A stretch of 64,000 nt of DNA from Cupriavidus sp. BIS7 (GCF_000292345.1 NZ_ALOU01000020.1:1-64000), one strand, 5' to 3'; shown: positions 34,232 to 44,306, numbered from the stretch's first letter. Notes: generated from the letters alone by a model not told the origin. Translations and numbers: made by a program.

Positions 34232-34975
34232 TTACTTCATCAGCTTGCGCAGCTCGCTCGCGTCGAAGCGGTCGTTCGGCGTGTTCTCGAGATGCTCGCC
34301 GAGCCGGTCGAGCGCGGCCAGCACGGCCTCGATGCGGTCATGTTGCTTGGCCGCGTTGTCGATCAGGCTCTTGAGCGCCAGCGACACGGGATCGTCCGCG
34401 TTCGGCGTAATGCCATAGGCCGAGAATTCCTGCCTCGCACCCTGCTGCGGCGCTGGCGCGTCCGGCATGATGATGCGCGCGGGAATGCCCACGGCCGTCG
34501 CGCCAGCCGGCACGGGCTTCAGCACCACGGCATTGGAGCCCACGCGCGCGCCATCGCCCACCTCGAAACCACCCAGCACCTTCGCGCCGGCACTGACCAC
34601 CACGCCGGCACCAAGCGTCGGATGGCGCTTCTGGCCCTTGTACAACGACGTGCCACCAAGCGTCACGCCCTGGTAGATCGTGCAGTCGTCACCGATTTCG
34701 GCGGTCTCGCCGATCACCACGCCCATGCCGTGATCGATGAATACGCGGCGGCCAAGCTTGACCGCCGGGTGGATCTCGATACCGGTCAGGAAGCGGGACC
34801 AGTGCGAGATCCAGCGGCCAAGCCAGTGAAAGCCGCCGCGCCAGCACGCGTTGGCCACGCGATGAAATATCACGGCATGCAGCCCGGGATAGCAGGTCAG
34901 GACTTCCAGACGGCTGCGCGCAGCGGGGTCGCGCAGCATGATTGCGTCGATATCTTCCTTCAGGCGAGTGAACAT
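34232..34975 (-). CDS. cysE: serine O-acetyltransferase
   Basis: A 247-residue enzyme forming O-acetylserine from serine and acetyl-CoA for cysteine synthesis. The N-terminal helical part begins [20 protein letters not shown]. The left-handed beta-helix has hexapeptide repeats with the catalytic block [20 protein letters not shown] and [22 protein letters not shown]. The C-terminal 70 residues are longer than in E. coli and lack the usual terminal Ile, so inhibition by cysteine synthase-type docking may differ. The following 294-bp gap (34976-35269) shows nothing further. Confidence 0.95.
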   Translation of the reverse strand: MFTRLKEDIDAIMLRDPAARSRLEVLTCYPGLHAVIFHRVANACWRGGFHWLGRWISHWSRFLTGIEIHPAVKLGRRVFIDHGMGVVIGETAEIGDDCTIYQGVTLGGTSLYKGQKRHPTLGAGVVVSAGAKVLGGFEVGDGARVGSNAVVLKPVPAGATAVGIPARIIMPDAPAPQQGARQEFSAYGITPNADDPVSLALKSLIDNAAKQHDRIEAVLAALDRLGEHLENTPNDRFDASELRKLMK

Positions 34976-35269
34976 CTTTATCGTGTCGTGTAGCCGCAGC
35001 GTGCGCCGTCCATGCGAACGGTCGCCGATGCAGTCATTGGCCGGTATTGAGCAGGTGTTGTGGGAACGGCCCAGGCGCGCGAGACAGCGAGTGTAAGAGA
35101 TTTGCGCGTCGACCGCCCCGCCCCGACGACGTCAGGGCTATTCGAGCGGCACCGGCTTCAACATCGTTCCGGCAGGGTCGCGCATGCCAGCCCCACGGCC
35201 GGACGGCAGTCTGCCGCTCCGCCACGGATAGGGCAATGCATGGGGTACGCCGGAATGGTTGCCACGGAT

Positions 35270-36139
35270 CTAGCCTTCCTTATTGCCTTCGTTCCTGGTC
35301 TCACTCGCCAGCAGCATGCGCTTGGCAATGCCGCGCAGGATGTTGACCTCCTCGCGCTCCAGCCCCGCCCGTGCGAACAGCCGGCGCAGGCGCGGCATCA
35401 GCTTGCGCGGATTCTCGGGGTCCAGGAACCCGATTGCGGCAAGCCCGGCCTGGAGATGGCCGAACATCGCCTCGATCTGCTCGGCGGTGGCGGGGTCACC
35501 AGCATAGCCGATATTGCCGGCGTCGTCCGACGGCGCACCTGCCGCCTCCAGCGCCTCGAGCAAGGCAAGCCGCAACTCGTAGGCGATCAGTTGCACGGCC
35601 TGGGCCAGGTTCAGCGACGCATAGGCCGGATTGGCCGGGATATGGGTCACCGCCGAACAGCGCAACACCACGTCGTTCGGCAAGCCGTAGCGTTCGTTGC
35701 CGAATACGAAGGCGACGCAGGCATCGCGATCCGCGTTCAGCATCGCCCGCCCCTGGGCCACTGCGGCGCGCGGCAACAGGCGTGGCGGCCCGAATTCGCG
35801 CTGCCGGGCCGTCATCGCAACCGTGTAGGCCGTACCGGACAGCGCGGCCTCGATGCTATCCACGATGTGGGCGCCGGCCAGTACGTCGTCGGCGCCACTG
35901 GCCATCGCCACGGCATCCGGGTGCGTCAGCACGCCGGGCTCGCGCGGCGAAACCAGCACGAGGCTGCCAGGCGCCTGCCCGAAGCCCATCGTCTTCATCG
36001 CGCGCGCGACAGAGCCCACGTTGCCCGGGTGGCTGGTTTCCACCAGCACCACGCGCACACGGGAAAAAATGCCTGAAAGATCACCATCGGCTTTGGCGCC
36101 GGGGATCGGATCGGTCTGAGAATTCAACGCTTCGGTCAT
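35270..36139 (-). CDS. trmJ: tRNA (cytidine/uridine-2'-O-)-methyltransferase TrmJ
   Basis: A 289-residue SPOUT-family enzyme that 2'-O-methylates position 32 of tRNAs. The trefoil-knot motifs are [20 protein letters not shown] at the start, [16 protein letters not shown] and [17 protein letters not shown]. The C-terminal helical extension after residue 200 is typical of TrmJ. I chose the ATG at 36139; a GTG 18 bp upstream gives six extra residues. It is divergent from suhB. Confidence 0.93.
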   Translation of the reverse strand: MTEALNSQTDPIPGAKADGDLSGIFSRVRVVLVETSHPGNVGSVARAMKTMGFGQAPGSLVLVSPREPGVLTHPDAVAMASGADDVLAGAHIVDSIEAALSGTAYTVAMTARQREFGPPRLLPRAAVAQGRAMLNADRDACVAFVFGNERYGLPNDVVLRCSAVTHIPANPAYASLNLAQAVQLIAYELRLALLEALEAAGAPSDDAGNIGYAGDPATAEQIEAMFGHLQAGLAAIGFLDPENPRKLMPRLRRLFARAGLEREEVNILRGIAKRMLLASETRNEGNKEG

Positions 36140-36360
36140 CTGGGACGTCCCGGCCACGTCGATTGGCGTTCTCGACTCGTACGACTGGCCGGGTTCCTAT
36201 ACAATGCTGCCTTCCAATTGCGGTGCGGCGCCTCACATGGCGACGCCCCTCGTTCTTCTACAATCCGTTGTGTTGTCTGGTGGTCCCGGCAGCCCGCGCG
36301 CTTCGCCCTTGCGGCGATTCCTGTCGCGCCGTTGCGCTGCTGCCCCGCCTGGAGAGATTC

Positions 36361-37182
36361 ATGCATCCGATGCTCAATATCGCCGTCAAGGCGGCCCGCA
36401 AGGCGGGATCCATCATCAATCGCGCGTCCATCGACGTCGACCTGGTTCGCGTTTCGCGCAAACAACACAACGATTTCGTGACGGAAGTTGATCGCGCCGC
36501 CGAGGCCGCCATCATCGACGTCATCCGCACTGCCTACCCCGAGCACGCCATTCTAGCGGAAGAGTCCGGCCAATCCTGGGCCGACGGCGACGAGCAGGCC
36601 GAATTCACCTGGGTCATCGACCCGCTGGACGGCACCACCAACTTCATTCACGGTTTCCCGCAGTATGCAGTGTCGATCGGCCTGCTGCACAAGGGCGTGC
36701 CATCGCAGGCGGTGGTCTACGACCCGACCCGCGACGAACTGTTCACGGCCAGCAAGGGCGCCGGCGCCTTCCTTAACAATCGCCGCATCCGCGTCACCCG
36801 CCGTGACAAGCTGGCCGATTGCCTGATCGGAACCGGATTCCCGTTCCGTGACCTGGAAGGCATGGACGAGTACCTGGAGATGTTCGCGCTGATGACGCGC
36901 AGCTGCGCCGGCCTGCGCCGGCCGGGCGCCGCCGCGCTGGACCTGGCCTACGTGGCCTGCGGCCGCCTGGACGGTTTCTTCGAGCGTGGACTCAAGCCGT
37001 GGGACATGGCCGCTGGCATGCTGCTGATTACCGAGGCCGGTGGCCTGGTTGGCAACTACGCCGGTGAATCGCGCCAGATGGAACAGGGCGAGGTACTGGC
37101 CGGCAACCCGAAGATCTTTGCGCAGATGGTCCGCCTGCTGGCGCCTTTCTCGCTGGACAACGCCAAGCCCGCCGCGGCCTGA
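36361..37182 (+). CDS. suhB: inositol monophosphatase family protein SuhB
   Basis: A 273-residue Mg2+-dependent phosphatase. Motifs are [24 protein letters not shown], the metal site [17 protein letters not shown] and [17 protein letters not shown]. The E. coli homologue also acts in rRNA antitermination with NusA/NusB. The ATG at 36361 follows GGAGAGATTC, a good ribosome binding site. A much longer open frame upstream is antisense to trmJ and not used. A strong terminator follows. Confidence 0.95.
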   Translation: MHPMLNIAVKAARKAGSIINRASIDVDLVRVSRKQHNDFVTEVDRAAEAAIIDVIRTAYPEHAILAEESGQSWADGDEQAEFTWVIDPLDGTTNFIHGFPQYAVSIGLLHKGVPSQAVVYDPTRDELFTASKGAGAFLNNRRIRVTRRDKLADCLIGTGFPFRDLEGMDEYLEMFALMTRSCAGLRRPGAAALDLAYVACGRLDGFFERGLKPWDMAAGMLLITEAGGLVGNYAGESRQMEQGEVLAGNPKIFAQMVRLLAPFSLDNAKPAAA

Positions 37183-37212
37183 TCGCCAGACAGCAAGCCT
37201 GACCCGCGCATC

Positions 37213-37254
37213 ACAGGCGCCATCGGAGAAATCCGATGGCGCCTGTTTCATTTT
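37213..37254 (+). terminator. rho-independent terminator of suhB
   Basis: A perfect 15-bp stem (ACAGGCGCCATCGGA, 37213-37227) with a GAAA tetraloop, followed by TTTCATTTT. Confidence 0.9.
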
Positions 37255-37348
37255 GCGCACTTCTTTTCAGAATCCGGCACGGGATTTTCTGATCGACCCT
37301 ACCTAAAGTTGCTCGCGACACACAATTTTACTTGCGCCCCCTCTCACC

Positions 37349-37366
37349 GTGTGTAGACTTACACAC
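37349..37366. promoter_or_regulatory. palindromic operator of hicAB
   Basis: GTGTGTA-GACT-TACACAC, a perfect inverted repeat 22 bp before hicA. It overlaps a plausible -10 (TAGACT, 37354-37359) with TTGCGC 16 bp upstream. HicB proteins with ribbon-helix-helix domains repress their operon by binding such sites. Confidence 0.7.
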
Positions 37367-37387
37367 GGATCAACCTGGGGGTCGACA

Positions 37388-37567
37388 TTGCATTCGTCCG
37401 CGCTGATCCGATTGATCGAACAGAAGGGATGGAGGCTGGTGCGCACGCACGGCAGTCATTTCACTTTCAAGCATCCGCGGTGCATGCTCGTCATCACCGT
37501 GCCGCACCCGAAGAAGGACCTGCCAGCCGGCACGGTCCGCAGCATCCTGAGGACGGCCGGGCTATGA
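37388..37567 (+). CDS. hicA: HicA-type toxin (mRNA interferase)
   Basis: A 59-residue dsRBD-like RNase toxin. The catalytic His lies in VRTHGSHFTFKHP, and the family pattern SALIRLIEQKGWRLVR starts the protein. I chose the TTG at 37388, which follows TGGGGG at normal spacing and gives the standard HicA length; a GTG at 37349 would place the operator inside the gene. It precedes hicB with a 29-bp gap. Confidence 0.88.
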   Translation: MHSSALIRLIEQKGWRLVRTHGSHFTFKHPRCMLVITVPHPKKDLPAGTVRSILRTAGL

Positions 37568-37596
37568 GCAGCGCACCCAGCACAAAGAGGAACGAC

Positions 37597-38001
37597 ATGG
37601 ACTTTCCGATCGCCATTTACAAGGACGCCAACTCGGTTTACGGCGTGACCGTGCCTGACGTTGCGGGCTGCTATTCGGCCGGGGAAACCATCGAGGACGC
37701 GATCCGCAACGCGCGTGACGCCATCACGACACACGTCGAGGCATTGCTCTCCCTTGGAGAAGAAGTTGTGCTCGAGGCAACGCCGATCGAAACGCTGCAG
37801 GCCCGGCCAGAGTACGCGGAGGCAATCTGGGCGCTGGCCGACGTCGACACGAGCAAGCTGGACGCCCGCCCCGAACGTATCAATATCAGCCTGCCGCGCT
37901 TTGTACTGCACAAGATCGATGCTTTCGTCGAACGCCGCCATGAAACGCGCAGTGGTTTCCTCGCCCGCGTGGCGCTCGATGCCATTGCAAGCGGCGCCTG
38001 A
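37597..38001 (+). CDS. hicB: HicB-type antitoxin
   Basis: A 134-residue antitoxin. The N-terminal HicB fold is visible in MDFPIAIYKDANSVYGVTVP and GCYSAGETIEDAIRNARDAI. The C-terminal 45 residues (RINISLPRFVLHKIDAFVER) are a ribbon-helix-helix DNA-binding domain, which should bind the palindrome upstream of hicA. The ATG at 37597 follows AGAGG; an ATG at 37564 overlapping the hicA stop is an alternative. Confidence 0.9.
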   Translation: MDFPIAIYKDANSVYGVTVPDVAGCYSAGETIEDAIRNARDAITTHVEALLSLGEEVVLEATPIETLQARPEYAEAIWALADVDTSKLDARPERINISLPRFVLHKIDAFVERRHETRSGFLARVALDAIASGA

Positions 38002-38192
38002 GCGCAAAAAGCGAAAATTCCCAAGTGAAAATGAGAATTCGGCACGAAGCCGCTGTGTCTGGTGGCAGTAAAATGCCGCTTTGCGCCGCGGCTGGGCAAC
38101 GCTGACGCCCTTACGCCACAAGATCCCTGACCGACGGCAATCGATACACCGGCGGCCCGGCCCGAAGGCCGGCTGCCGCCCAAGAGGAATGC

Positions 38193-40949
38193 ATGCCAGC
38201 AGAAGCCCTTTCCGCACCTGCCACTGAAGGCGACAACACCGCAAACGCGGGCCAGTTGACTGACCTTGCCGCCACTTCCGCCAAGGCCGAGAAAGCCGAG
38301 AAGCCGGAAAAAGCCGAAAAGGCAGAGAAGCACACGCCGATGATGCAGCAGTACCTGCGCATAAAGGCCGATCATCCGGACACGCTGCTCTTCTACCGGA
38401 TGGGTGACTTCTACGAACTATTCCATGACGACGCCGAAAAGGCCGCACGGCTGCTCGACATCACGCTGACTTCGCGCGGGCAGTCCGGGGGCGTGCCGAT
38501 CCGCATGGCCGGTATTCCATTCCATTCGGTAGACCAGTACCTGGCCCGGCTGGTGAAGCTTGGCGAATCGGTAGCGATCTGCGAACAGATCGGCGACCCT
38601 GCGACGAGCAAGGGCCCGGTCGAGCGCAAGGTGGTGCGCATCGTTACACCAGGCACGCTGACCGATGCCGCGCTGCTGCCGGACAAGTCCGACACGTATC
38701 TGATGGCAGTGCACCAGCAGACCACGCGCCGTGGCGTCAGCAAGACCGGCCTTGCGTGGCTGAACCTGGCCAGCGGTGAATTGCGTCTGATGGAGTGTGA
38801 CGCCGCGCAACTCTCGCGCGAACTCGAGCGCATCCGCCCGGCCGAGCTGCTGTATGCCGACGGCATGGAACTGCCGGACCTCACCTGCGCACGCACACGC
38901 CTGCCAGAGTGGCACTTCGACCAGGACGCAGGAACGCGCCGCCTGCGCGAGCAGATCGGCGTGGCCAGCCTCGAACCGTTCGGGTGTGCAGGCCTGGGCG
39001 CTGCGCTGGGAGCGGCCGGCGCGCTGCTCAACTATGCCGCAACCACTCAGGGCCAGTCGCTCCGGCACGTCCAGGGCGTCACCGTCGAACGCGAGTCCGA
39101 ATTCGTCGGCCTCGATTCGGCCACGCGGCGCAATCTCGAACTGACCGAAACACTGCGTGGCAGCGAATCGCCAACGTTGTTCTCGCTGCTTGACACTTGC
39201 TCGACCACGATGGGCAGCCGCGCGCTGCGCCATTGGCTGCATCACCCGCTGCGCGACCCGGCATTGCCGCGGGCGCGCCAGCAGGCGATCGGCGCGCTGA
39301 TCGCCCAGGGTCCGGACGTCGTGCGCGCCACGCTGCGCAGACTCAGCGACGTGGAACGGATCACGGCGCGACTCGCCCTGCTGTCTGCACGCCCGCGTGA
39401 CCTGTCGTCGCTGCGCGATACCCTGCGCGCACTGCCAGATGTGCAGGCCAGTGTGATCAAGCCTGACGAAGCACCGCTGCTGGCGCAGACGCTGGAAGAA
39501 CTCGACATCCCGCAGGACTGCCTCGACCTGCTCCTGCGCGCCGTGGCCGAAGAACCGTCGACCGCGCTGCGCGACGGCGGCGTGATTGCACGTGGCTACG
39601 ATGCCGAACTCGATGAACTGCGCGACATCTCCGAGAACTGCGGGCAGTTCCTGATCGACCTTGAAACGCGCGAGCGCGAACGCACCGGCATCACGAACCT
39701 GCGTGTCGAGTACAACCGCGTGCATGGCTTCTATATCGAAGTCACCAACGGGCAGGCCGACAAGGTGCCGGATGACTACCGCCGGCGCCAGACGCTCAAG
39801 AACGCCGAGCGTTATATCACCCCGGAACTGAAAGCGTTCGAGGACAAGGCGCTATCGGCGCAGGACCGCGCGCTGGCGCGCGAGAAACTGCTCTACGAAG
39901 CCCTGCTGCAATTGCTGCTGCCGCATATCGGCAGCCTGCGCCGCGTGGCCGGCGCGCTGGCCCGCCTGGACGTGTTGGCAACCCTGGCCGAACGCGCGCA
40001 AACGCTCGACTGGACCCAGCCGGAGCGCGTCAAGGAGAACGTCATCGACATCTCCCAGGGTCGTCACCCGGTAGTCGAAGGGCAGCTTGCCGCGGAGTCC
40101 GTCGCGTTCATTGCCAATGACTGCCAGTTGACCGAGGCGCGCAAGCTGCTGCTGATCACCGGCCCGAACATGGGCGGCAAGTCGACGTTCATGCGCCAGA
40201 CCGCGCTGATCGTGCTACTGGCCTGCGTGGGCTCGTGGGTACCCGCACGCAATGCCATGATCGGCCCGGTGGACCGCATCTTCACGCGTATCGGCGCGGC
40301 CGATGATCTGGCCGGCGGCCGCTCGACGTTCATGGTCGAGATGACCGAGGCCGCGGGGATCCTGCACAACGCCACGCCATCAAGCCTGGTGCTGATGGAC
40401 GAGATCGGCCGAGGCACCTCGACCTTCGACGGCCTGGCGCTTGCGTGGGCCATTGCGCGTCATCTGCTTTCCCATAACCGCAGCCACACGCTGTTCGCAA
40501 CGCACTACTTCGAGCTGACGCAGCTGCCGCAGGAATTCCCGCAGGCAGCCAACGTGCACTTGTCCGCAGTGGAACACGGCGACGGCATCGTGTTCCTGCA
40601 TGCCGTGCAGGATGGCCCGGCCAGCCAGAGCTACGGGCTGCAGGTCGCGCAACTGGCGGGCGTTCCTCAGCCGGTGATTCGCGCGGCGCGCAAGCATCTG
40701 GCCTGGCTGGAGCAGCAGTCCGCGGATGCCACACCCACTCCACAACTGGATCTGTTCGCAGCGCCCCCGGCGCCGTCGGGCGAGGACGACACCGGAGAGT
40801 CGGCATCCAGCCAGCCAACAGCGTCACCCGCGCAATCGGCAACGCTGGAGGCGTTGGCGGACATCGATCCAGACAGCCTGTCGCCGCGCGATGCACTCGA
40901 GGCACTGTATCGGCTCAAGGCAATTGCGGAGACGGCGCGTACGGTATGA
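38193..40949 (+). CDS. mutS: DNA mismatch repair protein MutS
   Basis: A 918-residue mismatch-recognition ATPase. The mismatch-binding Phe is in [10 protein letters not shown], followed by the connector, lever and clamp domains, then the ATPase with Walker [29 protein letters not shown] and ATHYFEL. The first 45 residues are an extra tail with Lys/Glu/Ala repeats ([17 protein letters not shown]), absent from E. coli MutS, and the 60-residue linker before the C-terminus is Pro/Ser-rich. The stop overlaps the next gene by 4 bp. Confidence 0.97.
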   Translation: MPAEALSAPATEGDNTANAGQLTDLAATSAKAEKAEKPEKAEKAEKHTPMMQQYLRIKADHPDTLLFYRMGDFYELFHDDAEKAARLLDITLTSRGQSGGVPIRMAGIPFHSVDQYLARLVKLGESVAICEQIGDPATSKGPVERKVVRIVTPGTLTDAALLPDKSDTYLMAVHQQTTRRGVSKTGLAWLNLASGELRLMECDAAQLSRELERIRPAELLYADGMELPDLTCARTRLPEWHFDQDAGTRRLREQIGVASLEPFGCAGLGAALGAAGALLNYAATTQGQSLRHVQGVTVERESEFVGLDSATRRNLELTETLRGSESPTLFSLLDTCSTTMGSRALRHWLHHPLRDPALPRARQQAIGALIAQGPDVVRATLRRLSDVERITARLALLSARPRDLSSLRDTLRALPDVQASVIKPDEAPLLAQTLEELDIPQDCLDLLLRAVAEEPSTALRDGGVIARGYDAELDELRDISENCGQFLIDLETRERERTGITNLRVEYNRVHGFYIEVTNGQADKVPDDYRRRQTLKNAERYITPELKAFEDKALSAQDRALAREKLLYEALLQLLLPHIGSLRRVAGALARLDVLATLAERAQTLDWTQPERVKENVIDISQGRHPVVEGQLAAESVAFIANDCQLTEARKLLLITGPNMGGKSTFMRQTALIVLLACVGSWVPARNAMIGPVDRIFTRIGAADDLAGGRSTFMVEMTEAAGILHNATPSSLVLMDEIGRGTSTFDGLALAWAIARHLLSHNRSHTLFATHYFELTQLPQEFPQAANVHLSAVEHGDGIVFLHAVQDGPASQSYGLQVAQLAGVPQPVIRAARKHLAWLEQQSADATPTPQLDLFAAPPAPSGEDDTGESASSQPTASPAQSATLEALADIDPDSLSPRDALEALYRLKAIAETARTV

Positions 40950-42007
40950 CGCCCTGCTCCCGGAGTCGGAACGCCGCAACCGCCCTTCTGGCGGTCCTAG
41001 CGGCTGCCACCTGCGCGTTGCTCGCAGCGCCCACACTCGCGCGTGCGGCGCACTCGGAGAAGATTGCGCCGCCACCAGCGCCAACCGTGCAGCCAACGCG
41101 GATTGCGCTGGTTGCCGATGTGCCGCAGTGGCCAGCAGCCGAATCGGAAACCTCCGCGCTGTTCGACATGATGAACGCCCAGCAGGTGGCGCTGATTGTC
41201 CATGCCGGCGGACTGAAGGGCGACACAGAATCGTGTGGAGACGCGATTCTCAGTGCGCGCCTGCAGGTCCTTGACGACTCCCCTGCCCCGCTGCTCTATG
41301 TGCCGGGTGAAACCGACTGGGCGGAATGCCAGAAGCCTTCGAACGGGCAATTCGACGCCGTCGAACGGCTTAATCGCTTGCGCGAGCTGTTTTTTCCGGT
41401 CGACACAACGCTCGGCCAGCGGACACTACCCGTGATACGGCAGTCAGACCAGGCGCTGTTCCGCAGCTATCGCGAGAACGTGAGGCTGGTGGCCGGCAAC
41501 GTCATGCTGGTGGGTCTGAATCTGCCGGGCGATAACAATCACTATCGCAGCGAAGGCGGGCGCAATGGCGAGTTCGAGGACCGGCGCGAGGCCAATCGCC
41601 AGTGGTTGGCGCGGGCGTTCTCGGTGGCCGGGCAGCGCGACCTTCCGGGCATCGTCGTGATCGCGCACGGCGATCCTCAGTTTGGCAACGGTTGGGAAAA
41701 GCGTGGCAAGCCAACGCTGTTGGACGCCTTCGTGCGGCATGGCCCGCGCGACGGCTATGCGGAGTTCAAGCGGCAGCTTCGCGACCTGACTGCAAGATTC
41801 TCCGGTCAGGTGCTACTGGTCCATGCGAGCGACAACGGCTTCAGCGTCGACAAGCCAATGCGCGATGCGGCTGGCAAGATCGTCGCCAATTTCACGCGCG
41901 TGGCACTGCCGAATGGCTCCCCTTCCCGCTGGACTGAGCTGACGATCACCCCAGGAACGAAGTCGGTCTTTCAGGTGAGCTTGCAGGACGGGCCCAAAGG
42001 CGATTGA
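40946..42007 (+). CDS. exported metallophosphoesterase-like protein with degenerate motifs
   Basis: A 353-residue protein with an N-terminal signal sequence ([20 protein letters not shown]). The fold pattern of a calcineurin-type phosphoesterase can be followed: [10 protein letters not shown] at the DxH position, [20 protein letters not shown] where GNHD/E is expected, and [10 protein letters not shown]. Key metal ligands appear replaced, so catalysis is doubtful. The start overlaps the mutS stop (ATGA), so it is translationally coupled to mutS, an odd partner for an exported protein. Confidence 0.78.
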   Translation: MTPCSRSRNAATALLAVLAAATCALLAAPTLARAAHSEKIAPPPAPTVQPTRIALVADVPQWPAAESETSALFDMMNAQQVALIVHAGGLKGDTESCGDAILSARLQVLDDSPAPLLYVPGETDWAECQKPSNGQFDAVERLNRLRELFFPVDTTLGQRTLPVIRQSDQALFRSYRENVRLVAGNVMLVGLNLPGDNNHYRSEGGRNGEFEDRREANRQWLARAFSVAGQRDLPGIVVIAHGDPQFGNGWEKRGKPTLLDAFVRHGPRDGYAEFKRQLRDLTARFSGQVLLVHASDNGFSVDKPMRDAAGKIVANFTRVALPNGSPSRWTELTITPGTKSVFQVSLQDGPKGD

Positions 42008-42032
42008 TCACCGTCAACAGAACCAAAAAGAG

Positions 42033-42058
42033 AAAAGCCGGCATTTGCCGGCTTTTTC
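42033..42058. terminator. bidirectional terminator between convergent genes
   Basis: AAAAGCCGGC-ATTT-GCCGGCTTTTT: a 10-bp stem with A-run and T-run, working for both the phosphoesterase-like gene and slyD. Confidence 0.88.
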
Positions 42059-42100
42059 ATCCCGCGATGACCTGTCGCGTATCGCTCGTCTATGTATTGC

Positions 42101-42634
42101 TTAGTGCAGCGTGCGCGGCGCTTCGTCTTCGCCGTCATCGTCCTCGTCGACCACTTCGATGCCCGAAGCACCATGTGCGTGGCCATGCTCGACTTCCTCT
42201 GCCGTGGCTTCACGAACCTCGGACACCTTCAGCCAGAAGCGCAGCGCCATGCCGGCCAGCGGGTGATTGCCGTCCAGCACCACCTTGTCCTCGGCCACAT
42301 CGGTTACCGTGTAGATGATGGAATCCTCGTCGTCGCCGTCCTCGGGAACGCCTTCGAACTGCATGCCAACTTCAAGCGGCTCGGGGAAACGATCGCGCGG
42401 CTCCACCTTCACGAGTTCGGCATCGTAGTCGCCAAATGCATCGTCAGGTTCGAGCTGCAATTGGGTCTCGAAGCCGGCGTCATGCCCGTCCAGCGCTTCC
42501 TCGATCTTGGGGAACGTGCCATCATAGCCGCCGTGCAAATAGACCATGGGCTCATCCGACTCTTCGATCAGATTGCCCTGCGCGTCCGACAGCTTGTACA
42601 CCACGGACACTACCGTGTTCTTAGCGATTTTCAA
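42101..42634 (-). CDS. slyD: FKBP-type peptidyl-prolyl isomerase SlyD
   Basis: A 177-residue cytoplasmic foldase and metallochaperone. FKBP halves flank an insert-in-flap domain; typical blocks are KNTVVSVVYKLSDAQGNLIEE and the IF-domain region EVGMQFEGVPEDG. The C-terminus is His-containing and acidic (EHGHAHGASG), a short form of the metal-binding tail. I chose the TTG at 42634: it gives the standard KIAKNTVV start and follows GGAG at 7 bp. The GGAG touches the ATG of the divergent roxA gene. Confidence 0.92.
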   Translation of the reverse strand: MKIAKNTVVSVVYKLSDAQGNLIEESDEPMVYLHGGYDGTFPKIEEALDGHDAGFETQLQLEPDDAFGDYDAELVKVEPRDRFPEPLEVGMQFEGVPEDGDDEDSIIYTVTDVAEDKVVLDGNHPLAGMALRFWLKVSEVREATAEEVEHGHAHGASGIEVVDEDDDGEDEAPRTLH

Positions 42635-42645
42635 TTCTTGACTCC

Positions 42646-43854
42646 ATGAGCGATTCCGCATTATACGCGCAGGCCCTGCCTGCGGAACCTGTCGATCCCG
42701 ACGCGCCGCTCACGCTGCTCGGGGGCATGACGCCCGCGGCTTTCATGCGTGAGATCTGGCACCGGAAACCCTTGCTGATTCGACAGGCCGTGCCGGGAAT
42801 TGTGCCCCCTGTGTCGCGCGAAGCGCTTTTCGAGCTCGCCGACCGCGACGACGTGGAGTCACGCCTGGTGTCGTACTTTCGCAACCGCTGGAAACTCGAG
42901 CACGGCCCGTTCGCCGAAGATAACCTGCCCTCGCGCAAGACCGGCAAGTGGACACTGCTGGTCCAGGGGGTCAATCTGCATGAGCGGGCGGCTGCCGATT
43001 TGATGAGCCAGTTCCGGTTCGTACCTGATGCGCGCCTCGACGACGTGATGATCTCGTACGCCACCGACGGCGGCGGCGTGGGACCGCACTTCGACTCCTA
43101 CGACGTATTCCTGCTGCAAGTATCGGGCCGGCGCCGCTGGCGCATTTCGTCACAGACGAAACTCGACCTGATTCCCGACATGCCGCTCAAGATCCTTTCG
43201 GACTTCAGCGCGGAACAGGAATGGGTGCTCGAGCCTGGCGACATGCTCTACCTGCCGCCACAGTACGCGCATGACGGCGTGGCCGAGGGTGAGTGCATGA
43301 CCGCCTCGATCGGCTTCCGCGCGCCCGCATACCGCGAGCTTGCAGGCCATTTCCTCGCATGGCTCTCAGAGACCGTAGCGGACAACGAAGATCTCGACGG
43401 CCGCTATGCGGATGCTGGCGAAGTCGCAACGTCCTCGCCGGCACAGTTGCCGCCGCACCTTGCACGTACCGTGACCGAGCGCCTCCAGGCACTCAAATGG
43501 AACGCCGGCATGGTCTCGGAATTTCTTGGTACGTATCTGTCCGAGCCGAAGCCGTCCGTACAGTTCGATGAAGTTGGCGAGATTCCGCTCAAGCAGTTCA
43601 CGAAGCTGGCGCGCGCACACGGTGTGGTTCTTGCGCCCGCCACCATTGCGCTCTACGATCGCACGCACTTCTTCCTCAACGGCGAAGCGTACGAGCCGCC
43701 GGCCCCGTTGGCCAAGTGGCTGCGGCGCCTGGCAGACAGGCGTCATCTCACCGCGAGTGAAGTCGAAGCCTGCGTTGCATTGCCCGATCTTATCGACACA
43801 TTTCATGACTGGGCCATGGAAGGATGGCTGCAACTTGCGCCCGCCCGCGTGTAA
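42646..43854 (+). CDS. roxA: cupin/JmjC ribosomal protein 3-hydroxylase, RoxA (YcfD) family
   Basis: A 402-residue Fe(II)/2-oxoglutarate oxygenase; E. coli RoxA hydroxylates an arginine of ribosomal protein L16. The JmjC-like core holds the metal triad: HxD in GVGPHFDSYD and the distal His in PPQYAHDGVA. The FEEDNLPS-like block and the C-terminal winged-helix part after residue 300 fit the family. No ribosome binding site precedes the ATG, which lies 11 bp from the divergent slyD start, so the mRNA could be nearly leaderless. Confidence 0.92.
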   Translation: MSDSALYAQALPAEPVDPDAPLTLLGGMTPAAFMREIWHRKPLLIRQAVPGIVPPVSREALFELADRDDVESRLVSYFRNRWKLEHGPFAEDNLPSRKTGKWTLLVQGVNLHERAAADLMSQFRFVPDARLDDVMISYATDGGGVGPHFDSYDVFLLQVSGRRRWRISSQTKLDLIPDMPLKILSDFSAEQEWVLEPGDMLYLPPQYAHDGVAEGECMTASIGFRAPAYRELAGHFLAWLSETVADNEDLDGRYADAGEVATSSPAQLPPHLARTVTERLQALKWNAGMVSEFLGTYLSEPKPSVQFDEVGEIPLKQFTKLARAHGVVLAPATIALYDRTHFFLNGEAYEPPAPLAKWLRRLADRRHLTASEVEACVALPDLIDTFHDWAMEGWLQLAPARV

Positions 43855-43890
43855 TAATGCGTAACAAATCGAACGTGTAAAATTCGACTG

Positions 43891-43919
43891 TACACAAGCA
43901 GGGGAAACGCGGATATAAT
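43891..43919 (+). promoter_or_regulatory. sigma-70-type promoter for the Ala/Pro-rich lipoprotein
   Basis: A perfect -10 TATAAT (43914-43919) with TACACA 17 bp upstream. The transcript would have a leader of about 125 nt. Confidence 0.7.
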
Positions 43920-43993
43920 CGCCCGCTGGCTAGTACTGTGGACCACTGCATTGTCGGCACCCGGGAGAGCCACGAATTAGCAGTTCAAGAGCG

Positions 43994-44011
43994 ATAATTA
44001 CCGGTAATTAT
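43994..44011. promoter_or_regulatory. 18-bp perfect palindrome in the lipoprotein leader
   Basis: ATAATTACCGGTAATTAT, a perfect palindrome, 40 bp before the start codon. An outer pair GCGAT/ATCGC encloses it. It could be an operator for a dimeric repressor; no regulator gene is adjacent. Confidence 0.5.
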
Positions 44012-44051
44012 TCATCGCCTGTTTTCGTTATTAAAAGTTAAAGGACGAACA

Positions 44052-44291
44052 ATGAAGAAGTCTCTCCTGATCGCATCCCTGCTGGCTGCAGTTGCTCTGG
44101 CTGCCTGCGGCAAGAAGGAAGAAGCCGCTGCTCCGGCCGCTGACACCGCTGCTTCGGCTCCGGCTGCTGCTGCTCCGGCTGAAGCCTCGGCTCCGGCTGC
44201 TGCCGCTCCGGCTGAAGCTTCGGCTCCGGCTGCTGCTGCTGACGCTTCGGCTCCGGCTGCTGACGCTTCGGCTCCGGCTGCCAAGCAGTAA
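44052..44291 (+). CDS. small Ala/Pro/Ser-rich lipoprotein
   Basis: A 79-residue protein. A lipoprotein signal with lipobox LAAC gives Cys20 as the lipidated residue (MKKSLLIASLLAAVALAACG). The mature chain is KKEEAAAPAADT, then near-repeats of SAPAAAAPAEA and DASAPAA, an extended low-complexity spacer ending in Lys-Gln. The start follows AAAGGA. It has its own promoter and terminator. Its function is unknown; abundance and cell-wall spacing roles are guesses. Confidence 0.85.
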   Translation: MKKSLLIASLLAAVALAACGKKEEAAAPAADTAASAPAAAAPAEASAPAAAAPAEASAPAAAADASAPAADASAPAAKQ

Positions 44292-44306
44292 TCGGATTCA
44301 TCCGAA

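Noticed and set aside
35371..36360. 330-residue N-terminal extension in frame with suhB
   Set aside because: It is antisense to trmJ, rich in Arg/Pro as GC-driven shadow frames are, and suhB has a good ribosome binding site and normal start at 36361.
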